From Cristatella mucedo (taxonomy: Eukaryota > Bryozoa > Phylactolaemata > Cristatellidae): DNA of 60,000 bases. Positions 11,454 through 30,600 of this stretch are shown in pieces (position 1 is the stretch's first letter; each line of letters starts with the position of its first letter). A model generated the notes under the pieces. The model had not been told where the DNA came from. It worked only from the letters and a program-made list of their open reading frames with translations, and did not search any database. The stretch is from the NCBI GenBank assembly GCA_009760855.2, contig WPIO01000016.1:5231001-5291000 (forward strand), in the 5' to 3' direction. The translations under genes were made by a program, and so were the position numbers.

Positions 11454-12382
11454 TTTCTTCTTCTGTTGTTTGGCCGATCCGGACGCAGCGGTCGCTCGGC
11501 GGACCTTTGCGAAGCGTGCGACGACGCGACGATGCAACGGCGGGACTCTTGGCCTCGCTGATTCGCGAGCGCGACACCTGGCCGTTCGTGCAGTATCTCT
11601 GGGTCGAGGATAAGCTTCCGCCGTCGTCGCTTGCGTCACTGCGCGAGCAGCGGCGCAAGCGACGCTGGGCCCCGGAGGAGCGCGTCGCACCTCCCACTTT
11701 GCCCCCTCTCTTTGCCCTTCTGCCGCATCGCACGCCGCCAAAAAGCTGCCCGCCGCTCGACGCTCCGACCGCGGCTGCTGTAAATCCGCTCCTACGCTAG
11801 CGCTTAGCGGAGTTCGAGTGTGCGGTTTCGCTCCTCCCAATCCGTGAGCTTTTCAAGAGCCGGCGCTTCGACCGCGAACGGGCGGGGCTGCGATTTTCTA
11901 CTGCTCTTATTTTTGCGCATTGCGACTGCGCTGAGCGCTGTGCTGAACAGGCGGGCCGAGCGGCTCGAGCCGCCGCCGCCGCGGCGCGCCGCTCGGCCCT
12001 CGAGCCAGAGCCGGCGCCCGCGAAGCGACGGCGGCGGCGGCGGAGCCCACGATCGCCCGTCTGCCGCTGCGGCGGCGGCGGCGCGATCGCTGCTGATAAG
12101 CAGCGATCGCGCCGCCGCCGCCGCCGCTCGCGGCCGCTTCGCTGTCGCCCTATCTCGGCCATTGCCCGCTCCCATGCATTAAACGCGTCGTGCGAAAGAA
12201 ACGCTGAAGCGAAGCCGCCGCCGCCGCCGCCGCCGGCGACCGCGACCCGAGATTAGCGGCCGACGGTGGTCCGAGCTGCAGACAAACGACCGATTCCCCA
12301 TACCCGTGCGCACAGCGCTCTCACGCGGGTGGTTGTCGGGCAGCCATATTTTTTTAACGCAGTTCGGTTCGCGCCGCTAAAG
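11454..12382. promoter_or_regulatory. CpG-rich divergent intergenic region
   Basis: This 0.9 kb lies between the start codons of the minus-strand ShKT-linked gene and the plus-strand secreted-protein gene, so it should contain both promoters. It is CpG-rich throughout and includes a 26-bp hairpin at 12069-12124 and a (CCG)n patch near 12213-12236. I could not identify a TATA box with confidence. Confidence 0.4.
12069..12124. repeat. Perfect 26-bp inverted repeat with GATA loop
   Basis: Arms 12069-12094 and 12099-12124 are exact reverse complements. The inner part reads GCGATCGCTGCT and the outer part is (GGC)n, so a very stable hairpin is possible. Confidence 0.92.
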
Positions 12383-15872
<3,490 letters not shown>

Positions 15873-15985
15873 GTGAGGCCAGTCGACTGCGGGTTAAATT
15901 AGCGCCGTCGCCGCCGCTCCGCCGCCATCGCTATCCACTAGGTGTCTGCAGAGTTAAGTAGCTTCCACACTTCGTCCAGACAGAG

Positions 15986-16645
15986 TAATAATAATAATAA
16001 CAATAATAAAAATAAAAATACACTTGGTATAGCACCCACGGAGAACTCAATCCTTTTCTAGGCACTTAACATTTGATGCAAAGGCGAATGGTTAGTGGTA
16101 TTATGCTTAATGTCAACAAGAATAACAAGGCTAGGGGTGACATGCATAGGGTCAGCAGTATGCCAATATGGTTAGCGGCAGCATGGACAGTGTCAGCACG
16201 CATAAGCACATGAAGGTCGAATCACAGAGACCCACTAAATGGTGCGATAAACAGATGCTTTTTAGTTTCTTTTAAAATGTGGTCAAGTCAGGAGATGTCG
16301 TGACACAAGTCGAAAGTAAATTCCAGACCTTGGGAGCATACGAAGTAACGGCACGGTCACCAAAGGACTTGAGGTTCGTACGATGTATAGGTATACGATT
16401 AGATTCCGAAACGCGGATGGTGTACGACGCTTAGCCTGGCCCGGTGGGGATTAAATCTTATAGGTAGGCTGGAGCCAAAGAATGAAGGGACCTAAAAGTG
16501 AGCGACAAAACCTTGAAGTCGATCCGTCGCTTGACTGGTAGCCCGTGAAGGTCGGCGAGAACTGGTGTGACGTGGCAACTGCGACGCTCACGACGGACAA
16601 GCCTGGCTGCAGAGTTTCGCACCAGCTGCAAGCGCCTGATTGCAC
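15986..16645 (-). mobile_element. LINE family A, 5'-truncated
   Basis: From a (TAA)n start it reads in reverse through the stem-loop, 3' UTR and RT C-terminal region. A frame at 16451-16645 still matches the family (CSWCETLQPGLSVV and onward). It ends at the CNSLLAG region of the consensus. Confidence 0.85.
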
Positions 16646-17849
<1,204 letters not shown>

Positions 17850-18193
17850 ATCCTTGGGTTAAACCGAAGCCGAGCGCTAAGCAAATTAAAATATGGCTGC
17901 CGAACGGAGATGGCGACTACTGAGCTAATAACGAAAGGCGGCGGACTGGAGCCCCCCCCCGCCCCAGAAAAATAGTCTTACCTACAGCGAAAGCTAGATG
18001 CGCACCGGATGCTGGATGCATGCCGGATGCAGGAAGCCAGCAGCGCCGGGAGCCGCGCCCCCTGCTGCTCGAGAGAACGGCTCTCGCGCGCACCTTCAGC
18101 TATTCCATCCAGTATTACTCTGACGGCCGGAGTTTTCAGACTTCCGAGAAACGTGGCGCGCTCGCTCTAGCGCGGGCGTCGCATGCGGCTCTC

Positions 18194-18195
<2 letters not shown>

Positions 18196-18261
<66 letters not shown>

Positions 18262-18288
18262 TCACTCACTCTCTCTCTCTCTCTCTCA

Positions 18289-18326
<38 letters not shown>

Positions 18327-18412
18327 CTCTCGTTCTTTCTCTCTCTCTCACTCTTGCCTGTTAGTCCTTCTCTCTATGTCTGCTTCTCTAAATCTGTATC
18401 TCTTAATATCTG

Positions 18413-18508
<96 letters not shown>
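18196..18508. repeat. Two (CT)n tracts
   Basis: The tracts 18196-18356 and 18416-18508 are CT dinucleotide runs separated by a 60-base unique spacer. Confidence 0.95.
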
Positions 18509-18511
<3 letters not shown>

Positions 18512-19806
18512 TTAAGGGTCTTCGAATATAAGCCACTAAAAAAGGGCCGAGGTACTTAAACCAAATAAGACTACAGGTGCTGTGCTCTTATCGGGCCCAA
18601 GCTAAAGTGCAATCACATATCTGATGCGTTGGGTCTTTACACGTTGGTCACTTCCTGTCACAACCACATGATAGCTCCGTTTTCAAAACTGTTGTAGACA
18701 AATTCCAGCTTACAGGATCGTGAAGGAACTTGTACCGGTATACAAAATGGACGAATGCTCCGACGAAGATATCGTCTGCTGCCAGGGTTATACTATGGTG
18801 CACAAGACCTGTCAGTGTACGTGAATGTGCAGCGTTTGTCGTAAAGCAGCAGTGGTGGCCGATGGGAGACCTTTCACCACGACGATACCCGCATTTCAGC
18901 CGAGAAGCTGCTTGATTCTACTCGCATTTCCGATCTAATACCTGACCTAACGTCTGACCCTGCTTCTGAATCATACTAGAAAATCTTCGAGAGGAACGCT
19001 TTGATTCCAATTGCATAACCTGTCATGACAGACAGGCTAACCTGACCTCAAAGACTCAGTCGGTCTCAGTCGTTCTCCTCTCAGTCTTCTTTTCTCATCA
19101 AGCATCCCTGACTTAAGCGACCCGTGTACACGAGAAATTAGTCAAGCGATGCCATATACCCACTTCAAAAACTCACCACAAGTTAGATGCCGCGAGCTGC
19201 TAAGCGATATAGCGGTAACTGCGCAACTCATCAATGCTTCCAGACTCTACTCAACCAGCTTATCTTTTCGCGCGCACTTCACGCTGCATTATGCGTTCGA
19301 TGACGGTTTCAGCTGACGAGACGGCAGACGATCGGCTGAAAGCTTTGGACTTCTTGACTCAACTTGGAATCGTGGGTTAAGCCGCCGACACAGAAATCAG
19401 CACTGCTCGTAACTTTCCGGCAGTCGACTCGCACCGATGTATGGGTACCGCGGCATTCCAATAAACACATTAAGCTTGTAAGAGCTGTTGTTGGTAACTT
19501 TCTCAAGTTTTCAAAGTAAATTTCGCACGGGCGTCTACTGGCGGTGACTCTCTGAGCTACTCACTGAGCACCGACTACCAGCCTTTGCTCCACCATTCAC
19601 TTGGTTAACGGTCAAGGTTAAGGACAGAGAACGAGTGACGGCGGTAGTCCAGAAATATGTATATACGGTCACGTGTATTAGCATATTAGCAGCATGCAGC
19701 GACTGGCATTCGGAAGAATTCGTGCTGGTGATAATTTCAAGCATGACAATGGAAATTACCCCTCATGGTTTGCATACAGAGTAACTACCCTATTGGAGGC
19801 ATCGTA
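18509..19806. other. Unassigned spacer, no gene or repeat recognised
   Basis: The composition is ordinary and frames are short. No member of the LINE or SINE families seen elsewhere is recognisable. Confidence 0.4.
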
Positions 19807-21250
19807 AATAAGAATAACAACAATGACATTTGTTCAGCACCCTAAGAGAACTAAATCTCTACACAGACACTGTACATTTGCTGCAAAGGAAGCATATCAC
19901 TTGGTTTGCGATAACATGCACATTGACATCATCCATAAGCACCCAAAAGAATTCACGAGGATTCAGCAAATACAACGAGGAGCAGGTGCGCTTTTAGCTT
20001 CTTTTTAAATGCCGTGGCGTCAGAAAATGCCATGGCGTAAGTTCGAAATGAGTTCCAGGCTTTCGGATCATGCGACATAAGCCACGATCTCTACAGGAGT
20101 TGAGGTTGGTTAGAGGTGCAATTATAAGATGACTTGAGTCAGAATAGCGGGTAGTACGACGCCTAGCCTGATTGAGAAATAGTTAGGATACGTAGGCTGG
20201 TAAAGAATGGAGGGACGTAAGCGAGGTGACAAACCTTCAAGTCGATATGCAGCTTGATGGGAAGCCGATGCAGGTGGGTGAGAAGCACGTAATGTGGCAA
20301 ATGCGACAGTCACAGCGGATAACCCTAGCTTACCTAGATAACCCTAACCCTAGCTGCAGGTTTGTGCACCAACTATAACCACTTTATTGCATATACCGGA
20401 AAATTGGCCAGTTGTGAGTTATAGAAGTAAAGATGGGATGGCACAAATGATTGGACCAATTTGGATGTGGCATCCCTGTTTAAGCAAGCCCGAATCTTAG
20501 CAATGTTACGTACCTGAAAGTAGGCAGTCTTGACTATAGAGCTGCTGTGGTCGTCTAATGGAAGGTAACTTTGGAACACGACACCCATGTTTCGTGCAGA
20601 TGCTACGGAAGATATGCTGGCTGAGCCAATTTTGAGCGCTAAGCTTTCCAATTTCTGAGTCACGCTAAATTTCCCCATAACTAGTACGTTGGTTTTATCG
20701 TTGTTAAATTTGAGAAAGTGTGCTGCAATCTATGAGCGGATGACGGCAATGGAGAGCTAAGGAAGTTTGGTGTGCTTGAAGGCGGGGAGAGATCGAAGCA
20801 TAGGTACAGTTGTGTGTCAACAGCATAGAAGTGAAAGCATAGATGTGGCTCGGCGATTACATCGGCAAGACGGGGAATTTAAAGTGTGAAAAGAAGCAGA
20901 CCGAGATCACATCATTGTGTAACCCCTAATTTTGGCTCATCGAATGAGTGCTGCCCATTACCTCAACGCTCTAAAGTCTACCACTGAGACAGGACCTAAA
21001 CTATTGCAGTGAGGTGCCAGAGATATCCAGGCAAGGTCACAGTCGGTCATAAGAAACAGTGATCAATGGCATCAAACGCTGCCGAAAGATCGAGCAGAAC
21101 AAGTAGAGATCCTGAGGACGTCATACACTTGCACCGGTAGTGACTCTCTTCAATAATTTTCTCTAAAACATGAGTGGAATTATGTGCAAGGTTTGAAGTT
21201 TCGATAAAAAGAGTTAAGCTGGTCTGCCACATCTCGTTCCAGCCTACGAT
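19807..21250 (-). mobile_element. LINE family A, long but decayed
   Basis: The copy extends from a short tail through the C-terminal region (frame 20373-20678) back to RT motif A at 21047-21150, where [16 protein letters not shown] is still readable. Many stops and frameshifts interrupt it. It sits just downstream of the CIAO3 3' end. Confidence 0.85.
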
Positions 21251-21352
21251 AGGACTGGCAGCAGGAGTGAGAGACATCGATGCCATCATTCAATCTCAGC
21301 AACTGGTCGAATTTAAGTCAAGTCCAGATAAACGACATTCAGTTGATCATCC

Positions 21353-21358
21353 TTTATT
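21353..21358 (-). promoter_or_regulatory. Likely polyadenylation signal of CIAO3
   Basis: On the minus strand this reads AATAAA, 318 bases after the CIAO3 stop codon. Downstream of it the LINE A fragment begins, so the 3' UTR would include the (GT)n tract at 21562. Confidence 0.45.
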
Positions 21359-21560
21359 TAACATAAGCATATACAGAATAATGTACAAACATGCTTGACA
21401 TGTGGAAGAGCAGCACAGCACACTGGTCGGCCAATGGTGTTGATCAACAGATCCTACAGTGCCGCAAACTCAAGCAAATGAGTCTTCTTTACACCAAAGC
21501 CAAGTAGATTAGCCGACGAAAATGTCGAAGCTATCTCTACAAGGAATGCACGAAGGAAAC

Positions 21561-21561
<1 letters not shown>

Positions 21562-21653
<92 letters not shown>
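21562..21653. repeat. (GT)45 microsatellite
   Basis: An uninterrupted dinucleotide run begins 23 bases past the CIAO3 stop codon, inside the predicted 3' UTR. Confidence 0.97.
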
Positions 21654-21656
<3 letters not shown>

Positions 21657-21675
21657 AAAGCACCCGACTGCTGAA

Positions 21676-24600
21676 TCACCATTTAAGAGTCAGTGCATTG
21701 ATTGTCTTCTCGACGGCGTGGTATTGCGTGTGCAGCAATTGCCTCGCCTTGTCGCTGGCTTCCCCGCCTAGCCAGTCCTTGTAAAGCCTCTTTGTAACAC
21801 TGTTAGACCACGGATCCACGATAGGCAGCTCGTTATAAAGCCGAGTGACACGCTGCAGAAGTTCGCGTGCTGATGTCGAGTCGTTCACAGCGTCAGAGGA
21901 CCGCAGCTGCCCTCCGCCGTTGAGGCAGCCTAGAATCAAACGTTGAAACCTGAGCCTCACGAGAATGCCACACCCGACAAAAAGGTCCGTTTAGGGAGAA
22001 TAGACAAAAGGTCCGAATTGGGAGCTGAATGGGAAACATAAAGCCCGACTCAGTAAGGCGGCAAACGTTTGAGCAGCAGGTGCTGCTAAACCGTTGGTGA
22101 TTCTGCACCATTGACGATGATCTTAAATCAATGAAAAATGAAACTCCTCTATTGCCAAAGGCTAACTTATTGCTCTAACAAGGACAGGCGTGCAATAAAG
22201 TCTGATGCAGGAGTGATCCACTTAGCAGCCTAATCAAGAGGAGAAAAGTGTGCAACTACAGAATCCACCATATAAATATTATTTTTTTAATTTCATACCG
22301 GATTCAACGGCCTCATTTGTATAGCAGCAGAAGAGCCTTAACGGCTATCACCACAGCTGATCGCCTACTGCAGGATTCGAACCCTCGAGCTCGGTCGAGG
22401 GTGAAGAGCAAGCACCTTACCTCCTGGGCTATCACGGCCACATAAGACACTTGACTACATACTGGACATGTGACCTGTTCATGCGATCGTCGACTGGCTT
22501 ATGACAATGCAATTGCATTAACAAAGGCACTGCTAGCCAACACAAAAGCAAGGCCAGAGGTCACCTATTGATCATACAAAATTAATAGTAAAACCCTTCC
22601 TGTGAAAAAATCGGTTTGCTATGTGCACACAGTTATTCTTTAGTAAGGAGCTTTAGCAAAGAGACGGACTGAAATAGCAACACGAGCAACACATTAGTTA
22701 GAAATTATGCACGAGGCGCCGGGCTGAAAAAGGAGCATGTCACTTTAAACAATCTCAGTACCGAGCAACAGAAGTCGAACGCCGGTTGGACCAAAGCAAA
22801 TGCGCCAATACACTCTGACCACCAGTGTAACAATGGATTGACAATCGAATAACCCATAACAACTACCACCAACTACTTCATAGCCAAACACGGTCATGTC
22901 AAGCAGTTTGAGTACAATCCAGTGATAAACCCTGAGACAAGGATGCAGATTAACAATATTAGCTGATTTAACAGCCTCATTTGCATGGCAGCAGAAGAGC
23001 TTTGACGGCTATAACCGCTGCTTGCAGTTGGCAATAAAGAATCGCCCACTGCAGGATTCGACCCACGATCTCGGGGGTGAAGAGCAAGCACCCTTACCTG
23101 CTCAACACCCAAAGAAGAGACGGCAGCAATCGGTTGCATGCAAGTACATTGTGTGTGACCTATTGTGAGCTGTCGGAGTGCCGTGCAAGCTAAATGCATG
23201 CAGTCAGGAGCGCAGATAAGTAGACAACGACTTGGCAAGGAAACGAGCCCCAGGCATTCGCTGTCAGACCGAGGAGCAGCAGATTTTCTCAAGTCAGTGG
23301 TAGTATAGACCACAGGGGGGGGGGGGGCATCACAGCATCATCCAATATCTCTTTATAGGGCAGCTCTGTCTCTGACTGCAGGCCTTTACTGCACACTGAC
23401 CAAGCTGCCATTACTTCACTTAGTCCGGCAGTGGCTGCTGAATCCGGCATAGCTCCACTAGCTATTTGCGGCCCCTCTGAGATGGAATGGAAGAGATTCA
23501 AAATCACTCGACATAGCTCAAATCCATAAAATCCAGCAACAAGATAAGAGACGAGACTTTAAACGCTGGAGTTAAAAGATGCCCAGGGAGGAAACAGCTG
23601 CAGATCAACTTGCATGTACGGCAACATTCAGCAGGCAGGCCAGCAGACCGAATACTGACATTACTAATAACGATAAAAAAATAATGCAAACGCTTGTACA
23701 GCACCCTGAGAGAACTAAATCTCTTTCGATGTCACTTCACACAAGCTGGAAAGGAAGCATGTCAATTGGCTAGTGATAGCTATAACAATTTCAGTATGCA
23801 TGAGCCAATACAGGACATAATAGTAAAGATTGGCTGATCGAACAGCATCATGTATGTAGAAGCAGATCACCGGTTGACGAAGGCAATAAAGAATTACCTG
23901 CTAGATGACTTGAACGTACGACTTAGGTCGAGAAGTGCAAGCACCTTACCCTTAAGCTAAGACCCAGATACAAGTCAGTAGAGCAGCCACGATTAGCATG
24001 ATTACAAGGCGTTACGGATGCGTAGGCGAGAGCATGTGAATGACGACCTCAAAGTGAGTGACAAAACTAGGGAGTCGATAAAAAGAAAAAAGGTAAGCCG
24101 ATTCAACAGCCTCACTCGTGTAGCTGAAGAAGAGCCACTGCTTGCCTCGCAGTGGTCAATACAGAATCTACCACTTCAGGACTCAAACCCATGATCCGGG
24201 TCGTGAAGAGCAAGCACCTTACTACTGCGCTGGTTTGGCCCAGTGGTTAAGGTGCTCGCTCCGACCAAGGTCTGGCCGAGGTCGTGGGCTCGAGCCCCGC
24301 GGCATATTCTGAAGCGCCTGAATAGAAATTTAAGTTCTCTTAAGGCGCTATACAAATGAATTATATTATATTATTAAATTACCTCTAGGGCAAAGACCCA
24401 GGCGCAAAATGATGCGGCCCTACCAGGACACCCTAGTTGACGGTGGGCAGATTGGTGATACGTGATAAAACGTGGCAGCACCAACGTTCACGACAGACAA
24501 GACTAGCTGCAGAATTTTGCGCCAACTAATCATCTTATTGTACGAGAAGGAAGACCTGCCAGCGGTGAGTTACAGAAACTCCCAAACCCTGGAACTCACT

Positions 24601-27600
24601 ACCGACACATGTCACAACGTCCCCTTACATGATATTTAAAAAGAAGTTAAAACGCACCTTTTTATTACAGCATTTGGTGGTTTAGGGTTTAGGGGGTCTT
24701 TGTGATTCGTCCTTCGTGTGCATGCACCTGCTCACACTATGCCTGCTGCTTATGGATGTTACCACCAAACATTTGGTAATGCTTTATATGCAGCATCTGT
24801 AAAGTGCCTAGAGAGAGATTCAGTTCTGTGAGGGTGCTATACAAATGTATTATTATTATTGTTGTTATTATTGTTGTTATTATTATTAGTATGTCATGAT
24901 GGGACGTTAATAATAATAATAATAATAATAATTCACTTGATAAAGCGCCCTCAGAGAACTTAATCTCTTTCTAGGCGCTTTACATTTGCTGTAAAGTGAA
25001 ATGCAATTGAATGGTAAGTAAAATCATGCTTGAAAAACAGACGAAATGAATAATATGGTTAGGGGTGACATGCACAGGGTCAGCATGCAAATGTGGTTAG
25101 TGGCAGCATGCACAGTGTCAGCACGCATAAGCACATCAAGGACGAATCACAGGGACCCACTAAATGCTGTCCTAAATAGTTGTGTTTTTAGGTCCCTTTT
25201 AAATGTGGTCAGGTCAAGGGATGTTCTGACGCAGGTCGGGAGGGAGTTCCAGGCTTTGGGAGCATATGAACTAAATGCACGGTCTCCAAAGGATTTGAGG
25301 TTTGTATGAGGTATTTCTAGACTGTTGGATTCCGAAAAGCAGGTGGTACGATGCTTGGCCTGATGGGGTAGTATATCTGACAGATAGGCTGGAGCCATAG
25401 AATGAAGGGACCTAAAAGTGAGCGACAAAACCTTGAAGTGAATCTGTTGCTTGACTGGTAGCCAGTGCAGGTCGGCGAGAAGTGGAGTAATGTGGCAACT
25501 GCGACGCACACGACAGACAAGCCTAGCTGCAGAGTTTTGCACCAGCTGCAATCGCCTGATCGCACATGCAGGTAGGCCAGTAAGCAGTGAGTTGCAGAAG
25601 TCGAGACGGGATGTCACGAATGCATGGACCAACTTGGACGTGGTATCTTTATCTAAACAAGCCCGAATTTTAGCAATGTTATGAAGCTGAAAATAGGCGG
25701 ATTTGACTGTGGAGCTGATATGGTCGTCTAACGAGAGGTCGCTTTGGAATATGACACCTAGATTTCGATGCATGGACCAGCTTGGACGTAGTATTCTGAT
25801 CTTTGCAAGCCAGCGTTTTGCAATGCGACTGAGATGAAAGGGGACAGACTTGACTTGAGAAGAACAGCTGATGTGATCATGCAGATGCTACAAGATATGC
25901 TGGTCAAGCCCATTTTGAGGGTGAGGTGTTCTAATCTCTGAGTAGCAGTACGTTTGCCCACAGCTAGTAAGTTGGTTGTATCGTCATTCTGTTTGAGAAA
26001 GTTTGTTGCCGTCCAAGCGCCAATGTCAGCGAGAGAGTTGAGAGAGTTTGCTGAGCTGGAAGGCACAGGGAAGAATGAAAGCACATGTACAGCTGCTGTA
26101 TGTCATCTTCATACAAATGAAAGCCTAGATTGCGCTTGGCGATCATATCGGCGAAAGAGAGAGTACAAACTATGAAAAAAGTAGACCTAGAACAGTTCCT
26201 TAGGGGTATCCCACTATTCAAAGGTTTGCCTAATGACCGTTGACATCTACATTCCTAAATCTACGACAGAGAAATGACCTCAACCATAGCAGTTCAGCAA
26301 GTTATGTCCAAATAGGTAAGTGGAAGCTCTGGCTTGTAACATGCGCTGAATGATGCGCACGTGTAACATGCACTGAATCATGCACAGGTGTAACATGCAC
26401 TGAATCATGCACAGATGAGCATGCAAAGCTCTCATGAACAAAAAGGATAAGTTCGTGGGGCTGATAAAAAGCTGCCCTGAACAGATGTGTCCTTAGCTGA
26501 GGATTAACAAATGCAAAGTCACTGAAGGTAGAGACCGTATCTGGAAGCACATTCCCCACTTTCAGTGCATTCAAGCTTAAGGCTCGATCATCAAAAGAAT
26601 TCAACTTAGTGTAAGGGATAGCGAGGCGACTAGATGCTGAGGAGCGCTGAGGCAAGAGCACATGAGTGGTGTGAGCACACGGAAGGAGCAAGTAGGCCGG
26701 TCGCACAGGCAAGCTCATGACAGAGAGCGAAGGTCTTGGTATCAACCGCTACCGAAAGACCAAGCAGAACTAGCAGAGAGACCCCAAGTCAGCATTCATG
26801 CGATGGCTGTCATACACTCACAACAGTGCTGGCTGTGTGGAGTGAGTGTTTCTAAAACGTGGCTGGAACTCACTAGGTTTAATATAAGATCTTGGCTGAT
26901 CTACCAGAATTCAAACCTTGATCTGTCTTTGATAGGAATGGCAATAGGGAGACTGTGTAGAAGTGGCTTGGATTCTCCTCGTCGCCTTTTTGAAGCTTGG
27001 CCTAATAACAGCCTTTCTGAAGAATGCAGGGACAAGATCTGAGGCTAAGATCTTATTTCGTAGTTCATACAGTGTCCTATGCAGGGCAGCAACAAATCAA
27101 GGCAACAATCTAGAAAAGAAAATTACAGCCAGGAGGGGTTAGAGGGCTGCTGGTCCTCTTGGACTGAAAGATTACATAAAAATGAGATGAGTAATGGCCG
27201 GCTTGTAGGTGGACAATGACCCAAAACAAGCAATGGACATTGAAGGGTCAACAGCCTCATTTATATAGCAGCAGAACAGCCTTAGCAGTTCTGACTCCTG
27301 CTTGCAGTGGGCAATAAAGGATTGCCTGCTCCAAGATGCCAACCCACGACCTGGATCGTTAAGTGCCAGCACCTTGACCCTAGGCTAAGACCCTAGGCTA
27401 AGACCCTAGCGAGAAATGAGGGCTCGTCGGTGCTCCCAAAGCCTGGAACTCACTCCCGACTGATGTTACGACATCCCCTGACTTGATGACACTTAAAAAG
27501 AAGCTAAAAACTTATCTATCAATCACAGCATTTAGTACGTCCATGTGATCGGTCCTTGCTGAGCTTATGTGTGCTGACACTGTGCATGCAGCCACTAAAA

Positions 27601-30600
27601 ATATTTGCATGCTGACCCTGTGCATGTCACCTCTAACCATGCTATGCTTGTTGACATTGAGCATGCTACCACTAACCATTCGATCATGCTTCCTTTACAG
27701 CATATGTAAAGTGCCTAGAGAGAGATTCAGTCTCTGAGGGTTCTATACAAATGTATTATTATTATTATTATCCTAATCAACAAAGTCTTAGCCCAAGGGT
27801 AAGGTATCCGCACTTCATTAAGTAAAAAGGGTTAAGGTCGGCTGATTGTGGTCTGGTTATGGTCGGCTGGTTCACGGCTGGATAAATTTTGCCATGCATA
27901 TCATCAAACGTCACTGACCTTTATATTCTGCAATCAGGGACAAGTATAACAAACCTTATCAAACCGAATCAGAAATGAACTAATGCAGTGGTGTGCAAGC
28001 AGAGCTGAACTCACATTTTAAATTTCACATTGATCCATGCAGCATTGACCGATTTATGGAATTTACATAGCCTAAAGTCACAAGCATGCACCTCAACAAG
28101 CTACGAACATGTTTTTTGATGTAAGTTCAAAATAGTGGGACACAGATCGCATATGATGCAGAGATCAGTAAGTTTTTTATTTGTCGATCTGTTGCTTCCG
28201 GTCGACCTCCACGTTAGACATGGTTTGCATAATTATTTTGTAATGCTTCCTTTCATACAAAAATCGTCAAAACTTCAGATCCCATTTCTAACACGTTCGT
28301 GTTTTAAAAGGTACCCTAGACAGTTATTCGATTGTTGGACCAATCATCACAATATTTTCTCAACATTTACTAGAGCACCTCTCATCTTGCCTGGGCATCA
28401 CTGGCACTGCTTTGCAATGGTTCAGGTCCTATCTCAGTGGGAGACTCCAGAGTATTGACGTGAATGGACAAAGACCATCCGAGGTACCTCTGAAATATGG
28501 GGTACCTCAGGGCTCCTTGCTAGGTCCGGTTCTTTTCACGGTTTATACTCACCCTCTTGCTGATGTGATTGCCAAGCACAATCTAGGCTTTCACTTCTAT
28601 GTGGATGACACTCAGTTGTACGTTTGCTTTGATCCCTCCCAGCCTTCGAGCACCTCGAATTCTCTCAACTCCCTTGCTGCATGTATTGATGACATCCGCA
28701 TATGGATGGCAGCAAACTTTCTAAAACTAAACGATGATAAATCTAACTTACTTGTTATGGGCAAACCCAGTGTGATTCAGAGATTGGAAAGGCTGACTCT
28801 CAAAATTGGCTCTGCCAGCATATCTCCAGTTGAATCAGCTCGAAATCTAGGTGTCATATTCCAAAGCGACCTCTCGTTAGACGACCATATCAGCTCCACA
28901 GTCAAATCCGCCTACTTTCAGCTACATAACATTTCTAAAATTTGGGCTTGTTTAGATAAGGATACCATGTCTAAGTTGGTCCATGCATTTGTAACATCCT
29001 GTCTTGATTTCTGCAACTCACTGCTTGCTGGCCAACCGGAATGGGCAACCAGGCGATTACAGATGGTGCAAAACTCCGCAGCTAGGCTTGTCTGTTGTGA
29101 GCGTCGCAGTTGCCACATCACACCACTTCTCACCGACCTGCACTGGCTCCCAGTCAAGCAACGGATTGACTTCAAGGTTTTGTCACTCACTTTTAGGTCA
29201 CTTCATTCTTTGGCTCAAGCCTATCTCTCAGATATACTCAATCAGGCCAAGCATCGTACCACCCACTTTTCGGAATCCAACAGTCTAGAAATACCTCGCA
29301 CAAACCTCAAATCTTTTGGAGACCGTGCATTTAGTTTGTATGCTCCCAAAGCATGGAACTCCCTCCCGACCTGCGTAAGAACATCTCCTGACTTGACAAC
29401 ATTTAAAAAGAACTTAAAAACACCTATTTAGGACAGCATTTAGTGGGTCCCTGTAATTCGTCCTTCATGTGCTTAAGCGTGCTGACACTGTGCATGCTGC
29501 CACTAACCACATTTGCATGCTGACCCTGTGCATGTCACCCCTAACCATGTTATTCATGTTTATCAAGCATGATATTACTCACCATTCAATCTCGCTCCCC
29601 TTTGCAGCAAATGTAAAGCGCCTAGAAAGAGATCGAGTTCTCCCGAGACCATGCTACTAGTTTCCGCACAACCCACTTCCAGCACCTCTTTGCATGACTG
29701 TAACCTTGGCACTGGTTGCTACTAATACACCAGCTACAGCAGTGCTTTACTCTTTGCAGTATGGGGGAAGGGGGTGATGTGCCCTAGGTTGCAGACGCAG
29801 CAGCCTAAAGACCTCTGCGTTTTTTCATATGCACTAAAAGCTTACGAGCGTAACACGTGCCTAGTGGCCAACAGGTACACGCACTGCTGAGGCCATGCTA
29901 GGTAGAGGCTAAGCTGCCCGGCACTGTGCCACCACGCGCCTCCAGCACGAACGCGAGGCAGCACCGGAGTCCCCACCGGTCGAGCGCACTGCAGCTTAGG
30001 ATTGGGAGCGTGGAGCAGAAGAATGGCAGCAGAATGTGCACATTCAACAGCAGCAGAATGCTCCGGCGCAACAGCTCGACTGCTCGGCACAAGCATCAGC
30101 GAGTAGCTACCTCTGAGCAAACTGACTGAATTCGAAAGACACCACCACGGTTTCTGCTATCTCAAACTGGGCCCTTCTAGGCCCAGCGTGCATTTTTGCG
30201 CTGAAAAAGCTTGCCCAGCTCATGATCCTGTCCGTGACTACCACATCCACTGAGATTGGCATCACAGTGGACTATCTCAACCAACATTGTACTTGCCGAC
30301 CAGCAAAGTGAGATTGGCATCACAGCGGACCATCTCAACCACCACAGTGTTTGCCGACCACCAAAGAGAACAAGAAGCCAACAATAATGTACGTATTTTG
30401 CAACGAGTCCCGCTGATGGTCAGCAAACCAGCCAAGTAATCAAGGTAGGTACATCATGGTGGGGCAGAGTGAGAGAGACAGAAGACAGACAGACAGAGAA
30501 AGAATGTAAGAGAGAGAGAGAGAGAGCGACAGAGATAGACAAGGAGTGAGATACAGACGGACGGACAGGCAGGCAGAGAAGCGAGAGAGAAAGAGAGAGA

